From NCBI RefSeq assembly GCF_029525555.1, contig NZ_JAPDHZ010000002.1:2207868-2271867 (forward strand): 64,000 nt of DNA, read 5' to 3'. Source of the DNA: Cohnella ginsengisoli. Lineage in GTDB: Bacteria; Bacillota; Bacilli; Paenibacillales; Paenibacillaceae. Positions 51,517 to 62,595 of this stretch are shown here, piece after piece. Numbering within the stretch: the first letter of the stretch is position 1; every line of letters starts with the position of its first letter. The notes beneath the pieces are model-generated. The model saw only the letters and a program-made list of their open reading frames with translations. It ran no database searches and was not told the DNA's origin. Position numbers and translations under genes: made by a program.

Positions 51517-53290
51517 AAATAAATTCGACATCGACGAGAATCTGGAGTCCCCGTTCGACATCCGGCACTTCAAGCGCGCGCTCGTCTATATCAAGCGGCA
51601 GAAGCGGCCGATGATCGTCGCGCTCGCGCTCAGCGTCCTGTCCGCCGGCATCGGGCTCACCGCGCCGCTCATCATGCAGCACATCGTCGACGTGACCATC
51701 CCGGCCAAGACGGTCGGAGCGCTCGTCGGCTGGTCCGCGCTCATGCTGGCCACGATCGTGATCAGCGTCGCGCTCGCCGCCGTCCGGGGACGGATCATGA
51801 CGAGCGTCGGGCAGGACATCATTTTCGAGATCCGGTCGGACCTGTTCAAGCATCTGCAATCGTTGTCCTTCAAGTACTACGACGACCGCCCGCAGGGGAA
51901 GATTCTGATCCGCGTCGTCAACTACGTCAACTCGATCTCCGACGTGCTCTCGAACGGCATCATCAACTTCATCCTGGAGATTCTGAACCTCGTCTTCATC
52001 GCCGCCTTCATGTTCGCCGTCGACGTCAAGCTGTCGCTCGTGACGCTGGCGGGACTGCCGGTGTTCGCCCTGTTCCTGCTGCTCATCAAGAACAAGCAGC
52101 GGCGCTCCTGGCAGGCGGTGTCCAATAAGAACTCGAACCTGAACGCCTACACGCAGGAGAGCATCAGCGGCGTCGGCGTGACGCAGATCTTCACGCGCGA
52201 GGACCGCAACGAAGCGATCTTCACCCGGCTCGCGTCGAACTACCGCCAGGAATGGATGCGCGCGATCCACTTTAACGCGATGATCCCGTTCACGGTCGAT
52301 AACCTGGCGACGCTCGTCACGACGCTGATCTATATGGTCGGATTGCTGGCGCTGAGTCCGCAGGACGTGACGTTCGGCGTCATCCTCGCGATGAGCAGCT
52401 ATGCGGCGCGCTTCTGGCAGCCGATCCTGAACCTGTCGAACCTGTACAACGGCTTCGTCAACTCCGTCGCCTACCTGGAACGGATTTTCGAGACGCTCGA
52501 CGAACCGGTATCGGTCAAGGACGCGCCGGGCGCGAAGGCGCTGCCGCAGCTCCAGGGCCGCGTGACCTTCGACAACGTGACGTTCGGCTACGATACGGGC
52601 TCGAGCGTGCTGGAGAACCTGTCGTTCGACGTCCGGCCGGGCGAGAGCATCGCGCTGGTCGGCCCTACGGGCGCGGGCAAGACGACGGTCGTCAATCTCA
52701 TCTCCCGCTTCTACGACGTCACGGGCGGCCGCATCCTAGTCGACGGGCACGATATCGCGCAGTCCACGCTCCAGTCGCTGCGCAGCCAGATGGGGATCAT
52801 GCTGCAGGACAGCTTCATCTTCTCGGGCACGATCCTGGACAACATCCGCTACGGCCGTCTCGACGCGACCGAAGAAGAGGTCGTCGCGGCGGCCAAAACC
52901 GTGCGCGCCGACGCGTTCATCCGCGAGTTCGAGCACGGCTACCTGACGGAAGTGAACGAGCGCGGCTCGAAGCTGTCGCAGGGCCAGCGGCAGCTCATCT
53001 CGTTCGCGCGGACCCTGCTCGCCGACCCGCGCATCCTGATCCTCGACGAGGCGACCTCTTCGATCGACGCCAAGACGGAGCGCCTGCTCCAGCAAGGCCT
53101 GAACGAGCTGCTCAAGGGGCGCACGTCCTTCATCATCGCCCACCGGCTGTCGACGGTCCACAACTGCGACAGGATCATGTACATCTCGGACAAAGGCATC
53201 GCGGAGGCCGGCTCGCACGACGAGCTGATCGAGAAGCGCGGACTATATTACAAGCTGTATACGGCGCAGAAGATGGAAATGGTCGTGTAG
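51509..53290 (+). CDS. ABC exporter half-transporter, catalytic subunit
   Basis: A 593-aa TM-NBD half-transporter that should dimerise with the preceding gene product. TM region residues 30-310, Walker A GPTGAGKTT, Q-loop MLQDSFIFSGTILDNIRYG, signature KLSQGQRQLISFAR, Walker B ILILDEATSSID with catalytic Glu, and switch His in IIAHRLSTVHNCDR. ATG 51509 overlaps the stop of the first gene, a sign of coupled translation. Such pairs (YheI/YheH, BmrCD, LmrCD) export drugs, lipids or peptides; the cargo here is unknown. Confidence 0.92.
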   Translation: MARNKFDIDENLESPFDIRHFKRALVYIKRQKRPMIVALALSVLSAGIGLTAPLIMQHIVDVTIPAKTVGALVGWSALMLATIVISVALAAVRGRIMTSVGQDIIFEIRSDLFKHLQSLSFKYYDDRPQGKILIRVVNYVNSISDVLSNGIINFILEILNLVFIAAFMFAVDVKLSLVTLAGLPVFALFLLLIKNKQRRSWQAVSNKNSNLNAYTQESISGVGVTQIFTREDRNEAIFTRLASNYRQEWMRAIHFNAMIPFTVDNLATLVTTLIYMVGLLALSPQDVTFGVILAMSSYAARFWQPILNLSNLYNGFVNSVAYLERIFETLDEPVSVKDAPGAKALPQLQGRVTFDNVTFGYDTGSSVLENLSFDVRPGESIALVGPTGAGKTTVVNLISRFYDVTGGRILVDGHDIAQSTLQSLRSQMGIMLQDSFIFSGTILDNIRYGRLDATEEEVVAAAKTVRADAFIREFEHGYLTEVNERGSKLSQGQRQLISFARTLLADPRILILDEATSSIDAKTERLLQQGLNELLKGRTSFIIAHRLSTVHNCDRIMYISDKGIAEAGSHDELIEKRGLYYKLYTAQKMEMVV

Positions 53291-53491
53291 GGAAGTTTAG
53301 AGGGTTTGCGATAATCGGAAATCGAAGCTGGGGAGCGGAGGAATGAGCATTTAACGGATCCGCGGAGATCGAAGCGATGGAATCTCGACTCTGCGGATTA
53401 AATGCTTGCTGCTCGCTGTTGACCTTGTCCCCGGGATGCCGTTGCGCCCCGGTATATTCATAGTCGCGGCGAGTCTTGGCAGTCCTAGGTC

Positions 53492-53665
53492 ATGAACGGC
53501 CATGCCTCGGCATCGGAAGCCTGCCGGCGCTTCTTGGAGGCTCAGGATAATCTTCGGATTTGCACCGGGCAATCGTGTATACCGACGATGGAGATCCATA
53601 CGGACGAGGCAGATTGGGATGCCTATGCCTTACAAATACAGAAGCTGGTCACCCCAAACGCTTGA
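53492..53665 (+). other. Possible 57-aa ORF or gene remnant in a gene-poor gap
   Basis: The 490-base gap 53291-53779 contains no clear gene. The only coding-like stretch is this 57-codon ORF (begins MNGHASASEACRRFLEAQ, ends QIQKLVTPNA), with codon use like the neighbours but only a poor ribosome site. No family is recognised. It may be a small protein, a decayed fragment or chance. Confidence 0.25.
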
Positions 53666-53779
53666 CCAAACTCACTCTGATCATGTCATCCCGGATTTGA
53701 GATCGACTCGAACCAAGAAATCGTGATCATCAAGACTCGCTTTTCGCATAACCGGCATTCGAACGCCTCTGTACAGGAT

Positions 53780-54241
53780 TCAATCTTCCTCGGGTTTTAA
53801 CAAGTTATATTCTTTAAGCCTTAAAACAAAATAAGGGTCGATCTCGCTGTCCTCCACGGTCTCGGGGTAATAGTGGCGGATGACGTCTTCACCCGGCACC
53901 TCTTTCGGAACGCGCAGATTACGAGAATACAACTCCGTCCCGGATTTAAGTTCTTCGTCAAACAGCGCAAAACAATCCAGCGCCCTGACGAGCCTCCACT
54001 CGACTTTTTGATCGTAAGGGTTGCGGTAATCCAACTCTTCCCTTTTCGCCTTCTTCTCGGCGATCGCGTACGCTTGCTCGAAGGATTGCGCCTTCACCAG
54101 CATCATGCTTTCCTCGTAGGTCTTGTGCGTATCGACGTAATTCTCGTCTACCCTTGCCGGATCGGGATTTCCGGAAATCGTGGATTCGTACAGCAGCTTC
54201 ACGGCATACCATTCCCATTTCGATTTTTTCGCTCGCGGCAT
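53780..54241 (-). CDS. DUF4288 domain protein
   Basis: A 153-aa cytoplasmic protein beginning WEWYAVKLLYES and continuing EESMMLVKAQSFEQAYAIAEKKAK, the pattern of DUF4288, a small alpha/beta family of unknown function common in Firmicutes. The C-terminal third is acidic, with EVPGEDVIRHYYPE. ATG 54241 follows TTAGGAGTG at good spacing. Monocistronic; divergent from the VOC gene, with about 113 bases between them. Confidence 0.8.
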   Translation of the reverse strand: MPRAKKSKWEWYAVKLLYESTISGNPDPARVDENYVDTHKTYEESMMLVKAQSFEQAYAIAEKKAKREELDYRNPYDQKVEWRLVRALDCFALFDEELKSGTELYSRNLRVPKEVPGEDVIRHYYPETVEDSEIDPYFVLRLKEYNLLKPEED

Positions 54242-54243
54242 GA

Positions 54244-54735
<492 letters not shown>

Positions 54736-55089
54736 CTGCTCACGTCGGCGAATATTGAAAGGAGTCGGGGAGATGATTCCACGATCACCGTATACGGAAC
54801 CTCTGTCGATTATTATCAAGATAAGCTCGTGGGAATCTTCTTCTCGCCCGCGCTTTGGACAGGACCATAGACTTCAATAGCCATTATTTATTGGCTAATT
54901 CGACCCGATTGTAGTTCTAAGTAATCACAAACAAAGGGGGGGGGGTGCCGGAATAAAAGAACTATTCTTTTTTAGGCATTTGGGTTTAAAATAACCTCGA
55001 TCGGTTTAAAAGATGGAAAAGCCCCGCTTTATACCGCGATGGCTTTGCTCGCTTATGAATGCGATTACATATGAATAAGAGGGAACCCG
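54736..55089. other. Gene-free interval with possible coding remnant and G10 tract
   Basis: A ribosome-site-like GAAAGGAG is followed by a short open stretch (about 54775-54870) reading VYGTSVDYYQDKLVGIFF in one frame, which looks like a relic. A ten-G run lies at 54936-54945. No terminator or RNA gene was recognised. Confidence 0.3.
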
Positions 55090-57571
55090 ATGACCTACCT
55101 TCAACCGCTTCATATGAACTGGCTTCTGTTCGCGGCCGGGCTATTCGCCAGCGTCGCCGGAGCCGCCGCCGTAACCTACGGCACCGTACCGCTTCTCTCC
55201 ATCCGAAGCGCCTGGCAAGCCTCAGGGCGCTATCGTCGGACTGTCTGGATCGGGACCATCGCCTTCGCCCTGTCTCATCTCTTCGCTCCGCTGGCGCTGA
55301 ACATGCCGGTCGTCTCATCCTATTATTTCCTGCACGTCCTCTTCACGCTTGCCGGCTGCTATGCGGCCACGCTGTTCAACTTCCGCTATGCCGGCCGTCC
55401 CCGCGGCCGCGTCTCGCATTACTACATAACCGGCTTCGCCATCTCCGCGATCATCCTTGCGTTCGATTATGCGAATACGCTGTTCCTGTTCCGCGGCATG
55501 ACGGCCTGGAGGCCGATGCTGGCGGCGGCTACCGCGGCTACGGTCTGCTGCCTGATGCTGTCCATCTTGCGGGTGCTCGACACCTCCAACCGGAACCGCG
55601 AGCACAACCTGCATTCGCGGGCAACCGTGCCCGGTTTTATTTTAAGCGGGCTGGGCTTGTTCGCCGTCCCGCTGCTGTGCGCCTTCTCCGTGCTGCCCGC
55701 GGCGGAAACGCGCTTCGGCGGCTATGCGATCCTGACGCCCTACCTGCTGACGCTGTTCAGCTGCATCGGCCTCCACATGATTCCCGATTCGTACAACACC
55801 ACGCGGCAGAGCCGGCAGAACCAACGGATCGTCGAGACCGAGCAGCACTATATGTCGCTGTTCGAGCACAATCCGGACAGCGTGCTCGCCTTCGACAGCG
55901 ACGGCCGCATCACCGGCGTGAACCGGCAGGCCGAGCTGCTGGCGGAGCGGTTCGGCACGAAGCCGATCGGCCTTCATTTCTCCGACCTGTTCGAAGGCGA
56001 ATATCACGATCAGGCAATGCGGCACTACAAAGAGGTGCTGCGCGGCAAGTCCAGCACGATCGAGCTGCAGGCGAAGGCGATGGACGGGAAGACGCACGCT
56101 TTCTGGCTCACCTCCCTTCCGATCTTCGTCGACGGGACGCTCCGCGGCGCCTACAGCGTGATGAAGGATATTAGCAATACGAAAAAAGACCAGGAAACGA
56201 TCCGTCATCTGGCCTACCACGACGAGCTCACCGGACTTGCGAACCGCCGTTTTTTCCAGGATTTCCTCGTCTCGCGCACGGACGCGAAGTCGGCGGCCGC
56301 CCAGCGCCCTTTCATCGTGTTCTTTATCGACCTCGACCGCTTCAAGCGCGTGAACGACCTGTTCGGACACGCCTTCGGCGACGAAGTGATCAAGCAGGCC
56401 GCCGCCAAGCTGCGCGGCTGCCTGCCCTCGAATTGCACGCTCGCCCGCATGGGCGGCGACGAATTTACGGTGCTGCTGCCGAACCTGTCCGCGCAAGAGG
56501 AGATCGGGCAGGCAGCGGCCGCGGTCGTTCATGAATTCACGCATCCGTTCCGCGTCGGTCATCGCGCCGTCAAGCTGTCGGCTTCCCTAGGCATCGCGCG
56601 CTATCCCGAAGACGGCCGGGACGCGGAGTCGCTCCTCAAGCATGCCGATACGGCCATGTACAACGCCAAGGAAAACGGCAGCGCCCAGTATCGCTTTTAC
56701 GACGCCGAGCGCGACCAAACTTCCATGGAGCAGATCACGCTGGAGCAAGATCTCGAGCAGTCGATCGCAAGCGATCAGATGCGCCTGTACTATCAACCGA
56801 AAATCGACATCCGGACCGGAGAGGCGACCGGCGTCGAAGCGCTCGTGCGGTGGGAACATCCGCAGCTCGGCCTCATCCCTCCGCTCAGCTTCATCCCGCT
56901 GGCCGAGAAGTCCGGATTCATCGTGCCGCTAGAGCTATGGGTGCTGAGGGAGGCCTGCAAGCAGATCCGGCAGTGGGGGGAACGAAGGTTACGCCCCCGT
57001 TCCCGTGGCCGTCAATCTCTCGCAGATTCATCTCATGAAGCCCGATATTTTCGAATCGATCATGTCCATCGTACAAGAGTCCGGCGTGGATCCCCGGCTG
57101 CTGGAGCTCGAGATCACTGAAAGCGCGATGATGCATAACGAGGCGCATGTCATTCGAATCTTGAACAGCTTGCGTGAGGCTGGCATCGCCGTCTCGATGG
57201 ACGACTTCGGCACGGGCTACAGCTCGCTCAGCTACCTGCACAGCCTGCCGATCGAATGCCTGAAGATCGACCGTTCGTTCGTCCGCAAGCTCACGACGGA
57301 TCCGGACAGCCGGGCGATCGCCGAGATGATCGTCTCGATGGCGAGGCAGCTGAAGCTCGATATCGTGGCAGAAGGCGTGGAGAACGAAGAGCAGATCCGC
57401 CTTCTGAAGGAGCTCCACTGCTTTAACGTCCAGGGCTACTACTATAGCCAACCTATACCTTCCGACGAGATCAGGCGCTGGCTGCTCCCCCCTTCGCCTG
57501 CAGCTGGCGCCGTGAGCGCGCGAGGGGACGGCTTCGTTAACCTGACATACGATTTCTATGACGAATATTAA
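55090..57571 (+). CDS. Membrane GGDEF-EAL cyclic-di-GMP protein with PAS domain (frameshift)
   Basis: An 826-aa signalling protein. Seven or so hydrophobic helices at residues 8-235 form an MHYT-like membrane sensor, followed by a PAS domain (about 255-365, YMSLFEHNPDSVLAFDSDGRI), GGDEF (about 380-545, with intact MGGDEFTVLL) and EAL (about 560-810, with VEALVRWEHPQLG, LEITESAMMHNE, and MDDFGTGYSSLSYL). Both catalytic motifs are intact, so diguanylate cyclase and phosphodiesterase activity are both possible; no clear RxxD inhibitory site precedes GGDEF. The frame breaks at a G6 run (56975-56980), one base too long; corrected join RQWGNEGYAPVPVAVNLS. ATG 55090 follows AAGAGGGA. Confidence 0.9.
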
Positions 57572-57573
57572 AT

Positions 57574-57879
57574 GTGTTCTATTTATGCTTTATCGAGTTT
57601 GGCAGAGGCGAGCAAGGTTTTTCTTGCAAAGAAAACGTCTACGAGGTTAAACATAAGCTCTACGAGCTCGAGGAGATGTGCAGGGAAAAGAAGTGCTTCC
57701 GCGCTTCGAAGTCTGCGATCATCAACATCGCTAAAATCGCCCGCATCTCCCCCTCTTTTGCCTATAAGCGGGAGCAACATGCGACTTCGACTGACTATTC
57801 ATTTTATATCGTTGGAAGCGATTCTGATTGCTCTCGGATCGGTCACGGGAATTGTGGCGAACCTCGCGGACGCTGTTAG
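57574..57879 (+). pseudogene. LytTR DNA-binding domain remnant
   Basis: The 550-base gap 57572-58124 has no intact gene. This frame contains SCKENVYEVKHKLYELEE followed by CFRASKSAIINIAKIARISP, which matches the central part of LytTR DNA-binding domains (the VYEVK...KLYELE and F-R-x-SKSxIxN signatures). Both ends of the domain are missing or scrambled, and no ribosome site is present. I interpret it as a decayed LytTR regulator, possibly once part of a LytTR-DUF3021 pair. Confidence 0.6.
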
Positions 57880-58052
57880 AGTCCGCGTCGGTTGACTCCC
57901 GGAGGCTCTTAACGCAGCCTCTTTTGCCGTCACCGAGGCAATCCCGTCGGAAGCTTCCGATGAATCGCGAACACTGAACCATTTATTCCATAATATGCAA
58001 TTAGAGGTTTGCTTATCAAGACTAAAGTTGCGACCCTCACAATGATCCATAT

Positions 58053-58107
58053 AAAAAAACCAGCGGTACGCTCGGACTGAAAAGCAAAGTCCTGACTGCC
58101 GCTGGTT
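58053..58107 (-). terminator. Terminator of the GH42 gene
   Basis: On the minus strand AACCAGCGG...CCGCTGGTT with inner AGGACTT/AGTCC pairing, followed by seven Ts. It lies 18 bases after the beta-galactosidase stop. Confidence 0.85.
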
Positions 58108-58124
58108 TATTGAATGAACTTCAT

Positions 58125-60186
58125 TTAGACGTTAAGCGCCAATATCATCACGCCGTACGCCGGCAGCTCCCGCTCGCCCTCCATATGCTCTCCCGTCAAC
58201 AGATCGCGCGCCGCCTTCTTGAAGCGAATCGCAGCGGGCCGGTCGGCGTAGTTCAGCAGGAAGAGGTAGCTCCTCTCCCCGGCAGACCGGATGCCAAGCT
58301 CGACCTCGGCCGGCGCATCGAGCAAATCGGAAGCCGGAGACGCCAGCCCTAGCGAGTCGATCAGCGCATCGACGACCGGCTCGCTGTAGGCCGCCCCGTA
58401 ATACCAGGCGTGTCCCTGGCCAGCCGCGCGCTTCGTCAGCGCAGGCGCTCCTGCGTAGTATTCGCTCGCGTATTCCGCTACGACCTCGGTGCCCGGATCT
58501 TCGACGCGCAGCACTTCGTTAAATCCTTCCGCCTTCGTCCATGCAGGCAAGCGGCCGTCCTTCCATTGCAGCTCCGCTGCGGATACGGTGCCCTTAATTA
58601 ACGTGAAGTCTTCCACGTTGATCCCGCACAGCTCGGCCACCGGGCCGGGGAAAGGCCGCATATAGCAGTGGCCGTCCAGGTTTTTATAGCCTGTGCGCGC
58701 GCCGAAAAAAGAGCTGCCCGCCCTGTTCGACGTACTGCGTCAGCAGCGCCGCCGTCTTGTCGCTCATGATCGCCGGATGCGGGTATGCGATCGCCTTGTA
58801 CTTGGCCAGATCCTCCAGGGTGGTCGATTTGCGCAGCGTAATGACGTCCGCGGGAATATGGCGGTACTGCAGCTGCTTGTACCACGCCCCCATGCTCCGC
58901 CACCGAAGCGGACCGTGCCACTCGTCGAACTCCCCGTCCCACGTATTGTCGTAATCCTGCATGATCGCCACTTCCGCTTGGTAAACCGTTCCGGCGACCG
59001 CAGCGCCGATTTTCCGGAACTCGTCGCCGACCTGCGCGACCTCGCGCACTCTGCGATTGGGCTGGTTATGGTAGTCGTTAATCCCGTGCCAATAGATCTC
59101 GGTGCCGAACGTGGCCGTCCGCCAGCGGAAGTAGACGAGCAGGTCGGTGCCGTGAAGGACGGATTGATACGACCACAGCCGGATCTGTCCCGGCCGCGGC
59201 GCCCCCATGCCGATTCGGTTCACCCAGCCGCCCGGACCGGATTGCTGCTCCATGACGCAGAAGTTGGGCGACATCGACCGGACATTGGACAGGCTCATGC
59301 TCCAGCCGCGGTCCCGCAGCGTATTTTCGTCGTCGCCCGGGAAGATCGTCGAGAACTGCGGATAGGAATCATAAGAGAAGAAATCGAGCAGCCGATCCGT
59401 CATTTCATGATTATCCAGATGGCCGAACGTGCCGTTCGTCGTCACCCAGTGCTGAGGCGCGAGCTCGCGGATGATATCGGCCTGCAGCTTCGCGAACGAG
59501 ATCGTGTTATCCGAAATAAATCGCTTCTCGTCCAGCGCCAGATGCGGATTCGGCGAAGGATTGACCATCGGCCTCGTGAGATGAACCTGTTCCCAATCGG
59601 TGTAGGTCTGGCTCCAAAAGACGGCGCCCCACGCTTTGTTCAAGGCATCCAGCGAGCCGTAACGCCGCTTCAGCCACTCGCGAAACGCGACATGATCGGC
59701 TTCCGCGTAGTAAACATTGGTCTCGCAGTTCAGCTCGTTGTCGATCTGCCAGCCGATGACCGCGGGATGATCCTTGTACGCCTCCACCATGTTGCGGACG
59801 ATGCGCTTGCACAATTGCCGGTAAAGCGGGCTGCTGTAATTGTAGTGCCGCCGCATGCCGTGCCGATATAGAACGCCGTCCACGCCCGCGTTCAGCACTT
59901 CGGGATACTTGTGCGTCAGCCAGGCGGGCGGCGTCGCAGTCGGCGTGCCGAGAATTACCTGGATGCCGTTCTCGTGCGCCAGGTCCAAGGCCCGAACGAA
60001 GAAGGAAAAGTCGAAGCGTCCTTCTTCCGGTTCAAACAGGGCCCATGCGAACTCCGCGAGCCGCACGACCGTGATATTCATCTCCCGCATGCGCCGGAAG
60101 TCGTCTTCCCACAGTTCCTCCGGCCAATGCTCCGGATAGTAGCACACGCCAAGCCGCAGCTCGTCCATTCGGATCGATTTTGCCAT
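58125..60186 (-). CDS. GH42 beta-galactosidase (frameshift)
   Basis: A cytoplasmic beta-galactosidase of about 686 aa, the normal GH42 length. It opens RLGVCYYPEHWPEELWEDDFRRM; the acid/base Glu is in IGWQIDNELNC (about residue 152) and the nucleophile Glu in NFCVMEQQSGPGGW (about residue 312). The trimerisation and C-terminal beta domains follow. The frame breaks in a six-base run (58705-58710), one base too long; corrected join GGQLFFGARTGYKNLDGHCYM. ATG 60186 is followed by DELRLG, as in relatives. It is divergent from an AraC-type gene that is the probable regulator. Natural substrates may be galactan or arabinogalactan oligosaccharides, in line with the GH27, GH43 and GH51 genes. Confidence 0.9.
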
Positions 60187-60364
60187 CGCTTTCTTCGGCT
60201 CCCCTCGCTTATCGATACCTTCATTTTAGAGGAGTCCAGGCCATGCTTAAATGACAAATACATGCGACTTCTATTAAAATATTGCGCTTCGGTTAACGAC
60301 AAACGACCGTTACTGTGGTAATGTTATTGACAAACTTTAAAATTCCGTGGATAGAGGTCGTCTC

Positions 60365-61219
60365 ATGCGCGAGCACGTTTTCCTGCCGAAGCCGTTGTTT
60401 CCCAGACATGTTTGCTTTCCGGATTTTATCGGAGGCTACAGCCATTTCCCGGAGCATGCCGTAAGCCGCGAATATCGGACCAAGGAAATCCGCATGGATC
60501 GCCTCTACAATTTGCACATCGTGCTCGACGGCAAAGGCTTTCTTGAGTCAGACGGCCAGCGCTACGAGCTGACGCGGGGACAAGGATTCCTGTACGGCCC
60601 CGGCCTCAGACAGGTGTACCGCTCCGATGCCGGCGAGCCTTGGCATATCCGGTGGGTGCATTTCTTCGGCGAACGCCTTGAGGAACTGCTCGACGGGAAA
60701 GGGCTGGACGGCCCTTGGCTGTTCGCCCTGTCGGACCTTCCTCCTGTCGAAGCGCTGCTTGATCGCCTCCTGGGGCTGGGGCGGTCCTACCAGATCGACG
60801 ACGAATACAGCGTGGCGGGGACGCTTTACGAGCTGCTGGCCCGATTGCAGGAAACGTCGTCGAGACTGAACGTTCCTGCCAGCTCCGCCGTCGACCGGAT
60901 TCGGACGGCAGCCAATTACGTGCGCGCCCGCAGCAGCGAGCCGTTCACGATCGAACAGGCGGCGGCGCTGGCCGGCTACAGCGCCCACCACTTCAGCCGC
61001 AGGTTCAGCGCGACGTTCGGAAAATCGTTTCCCGACTTCCTGTTGGAATCCAGGCTGATCCACGCGAAGCGTCTGCTCGCCTCCACGCAACTGTCCGTCA
61101 AGCAGATCGCGCTCGAGACGGGCTTCTCGCAGGCGAGCTACTTCAGCTCGTGCTTCCGGCGCGCGGAAGGCATGACGCCGCTGCAGTTTCGGAACAGGCA
61201 TCTGACAGGTGCCGACTAG
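60365..61219 (+). CDS. AraC family transcriptional regulator
   Basis: A 284-aa one-component regulator. The N-terminal cupin-like sugar-binding domain (about residues 10-150; LHIVLDGKGFLESDGQRYEL, HIRWVHFFG) is followed by two AraC helix-turn-helix motifs (TIEQAAALAGYSAHHFSRRF and VKQIALETGFSQASYFSSCFRR, end MTPLQFRNRH). The start is ATG 60365 after AGAGGT; a GTG at 60347 is possible. It is divergent from the GH42 gene across about 180 bases and probably activates it in response to a galactoside. Confidence 0.9.
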   Translation: MREHVFLPKPLFPRHVCFPDFIGGYSHFPEHAVSREYRTKEIRMDRLYNLHIVLDGKGFLESDGQRYELTRGQGFLYGPGLRQVYRSDAGEPWHIRWVHFFGERLEELLDGKGLDGPWLFALSDLPPVEALLDRLLGLGRSYQIDDEYSVAGTLYELLARLQETSSRLNVPASSAVDRIRTAANYVRARSSEPFTIEQAAALAGYSAHHFSRRFSATFGKSFPDFLLESRLIHAKRLLASTQLSVKQIALETGFSQASYFSSCFRRAEGMTPLQFRNRHLTGAD

Positions 61220-61349
61220 CGCTCAGCTGCGCCATGGCTTTCAACAACCCTCCATCTTCTTAACCTAACGGGCCCGAGCAGCCCGCTTGCCTCCTACTGC
61301 TTATAGAAGCAGCTTAATTGTTTAAGGAATACATAATGCCAGAACCGCC

Positions 61350-61928
61350 TTAGCTGAGGCTCTGCTCATACAACACGCCGCCTTCCTTATCCAGGCCGCG
61401 AATGGCTTGCCACGTGGCGCTTCCTTGCTTGCTTTCCCATAAGAACAAGAACATGCGGTCCTCCGTAACGGCTTCGCGCATTGGCGCAAGCTTGCCTGTT
61501 TCCTTGTCCGTCATGAGCAATTCCACCGTGGTTATCCGGTCGTCGGATACGTATCCATAAAACTTGTACGTCATGAGCGAACGGGATAAGGAACTGCCCT
61601 CCCAGCTATAGGAGAGCGCCTTGTCGCGGTCGATCTTGATGCCGCCGACGCCGCCACCCGCCATCCATCCGCCCTTTTTCTTAACGACGGTGTCCGCGGA
61701 GAACCAGTCATTATAGGTTCCGAGGAAGATCACCTGATGCTGGTCGAACGGAACCGTAACCTTGCGGACGATCGTGGAGGGTCCATAATGAAAGCCGCTT
61801 TCCGACAGTCGATGCGCTTGCTCGGGAGTGAAGCTGCCGGGCATAAAGAGGTCTTCGCGCCAGACGAGCCAGAGCAGCAGCAGAATAGCTAACCATTCGA
61901 AGCCTGCAAATACGAATTTTCTGTTCAC
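61350..61928 (-). CDS. Membrane-anchored protein of unknown function
   Basis: A 192-aa protein with one N-terminal membrane segment (FEWLAILLLLWLVW, about residues 10-23) and an extracellular domain rich in beta strands (KVTVPFDQHQVIFLGTYNDWF, GGWMAGGGVGGIKID, WEGSSLSRSLMTYKFYGYVSDDRITTVELLM). No family recognised. GTG 61928 overlaps the stop of the upstream gene by 4 bases (GTGA), so the two are translationally coupled and probably work together. Confidence 0.7.
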   Translation of the reverse strand: MNRKFVFAGFEWLAILLLLWLVWREDLFMPGSFTPEQAHRLSESGFHYGPSTIVRKVTVPFDQHQVIFLGTYNDWFSADTVVKKKGGWMAGGGVGGIKIDRDKALSYSWEGSSLSRSLMTYKFYGYVSDDRITTVELLMTDKETGKLAPMREAVTEDRMFLFLWESKQGSATWQAIRGLDKEGGVLYEQSLS

Positions 61929-62428
61929 GCGCCTTCACCAGCCTTTAGGAGCGGTATCTCGATTTGGCCGTGTCGGTCGTAGAGGTCGTAGACAAGCGTG
62001 GCGCGAACCGCCGTCTTATTCGGCAAGTTGAAAGAAACAAAACCGGTCTCCCCCCAAGTGGTACCGCTGGAACCCGCTTGATGGCTGAGCAATTGTTGCC
62101 CGTCCGGCGTGACGAGCTTCAGGCTCATCGTCGGAAATGACCAGACACTCTTCTTCTGTTCGGCACGAAAAGCATAAGTCACCACAATCTGCTTCGGCGT
62201 GACGTAGACGAAGTCGGCGGTGAACGTATCTCTGTCGATCGGAAAGCACTTGCGGACGGTTATCTTCGTGACGGGGCCGTCCGCCTGAAGCGCTTGGATC
62301 GTATCGTCCATTCCCCGGTCCTTGTCACAGGTCCAATTCTGGATATGGTGCGCCATTAAAATCAGGACTAAAACGACCAGGATCGTTCTTCTGAATAAGA
62401 AAGTTGCGTATGTCAGACGTCTTTTCAT
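61925..62428 (-). CDS. Membrane-anchored protein of unknown function (partner)
   Basis: A 167-aa protein with an N-terminal membrane segment (TILVVLVLILMAHHI, about residues 15-29), one cysteine pair (WTCDK, RKCFP), and a beta-rich extracellular domain (TFTADFVYVTPKQIVVTYAFR, MSLKLVTPDGQQLLSHQAGSSG, GFVSFNLPNKTAVRATLVYDLYD) that resembles small immunoglobulin-like or sortilin-type folds without a firm match. ATG 62428 follows GAGGGGGGG. First gene of a two-gene operon. Function unknown. Confidence 0.7.
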   Translation of the reverse strand: MKRRLTYATFLFRRTILVVLVLILMAHHIQNWTCDKDRGMDDTIQALQADGPVTKITVRKCFPIDRDTFTADFVYVTPKQIVVTYAFRAEQKKSVWSFPTMSLKLVTPDGQQLLSHQAGSSGTTWGETGFVSFNLPNKTAVRATLVYDLYDRHGQIEIPLLKAGEGA

Positions 62429-62595
62429 GCGTGCCCCCCCTCTACAAACGATTTTACTTATCTCCTGTATATTACTCCTTTTTTATGGATATGTTGAGGC
62501 TTTTCGATTAACGCGTTAATAATGAATATCATTAATAGGATCCATAAAATGTTCATTTGCGCGAAGGAACGAATCGTGATAAGTTTTAATTAATT

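Noticed and set aside
54936..54945. Ten-G tract as a phase-variable switch
   Set aside because: It is about 145 bases before the next start codon, is not between promoter elements I can identify, and run lengths in this sequence are unreliable.
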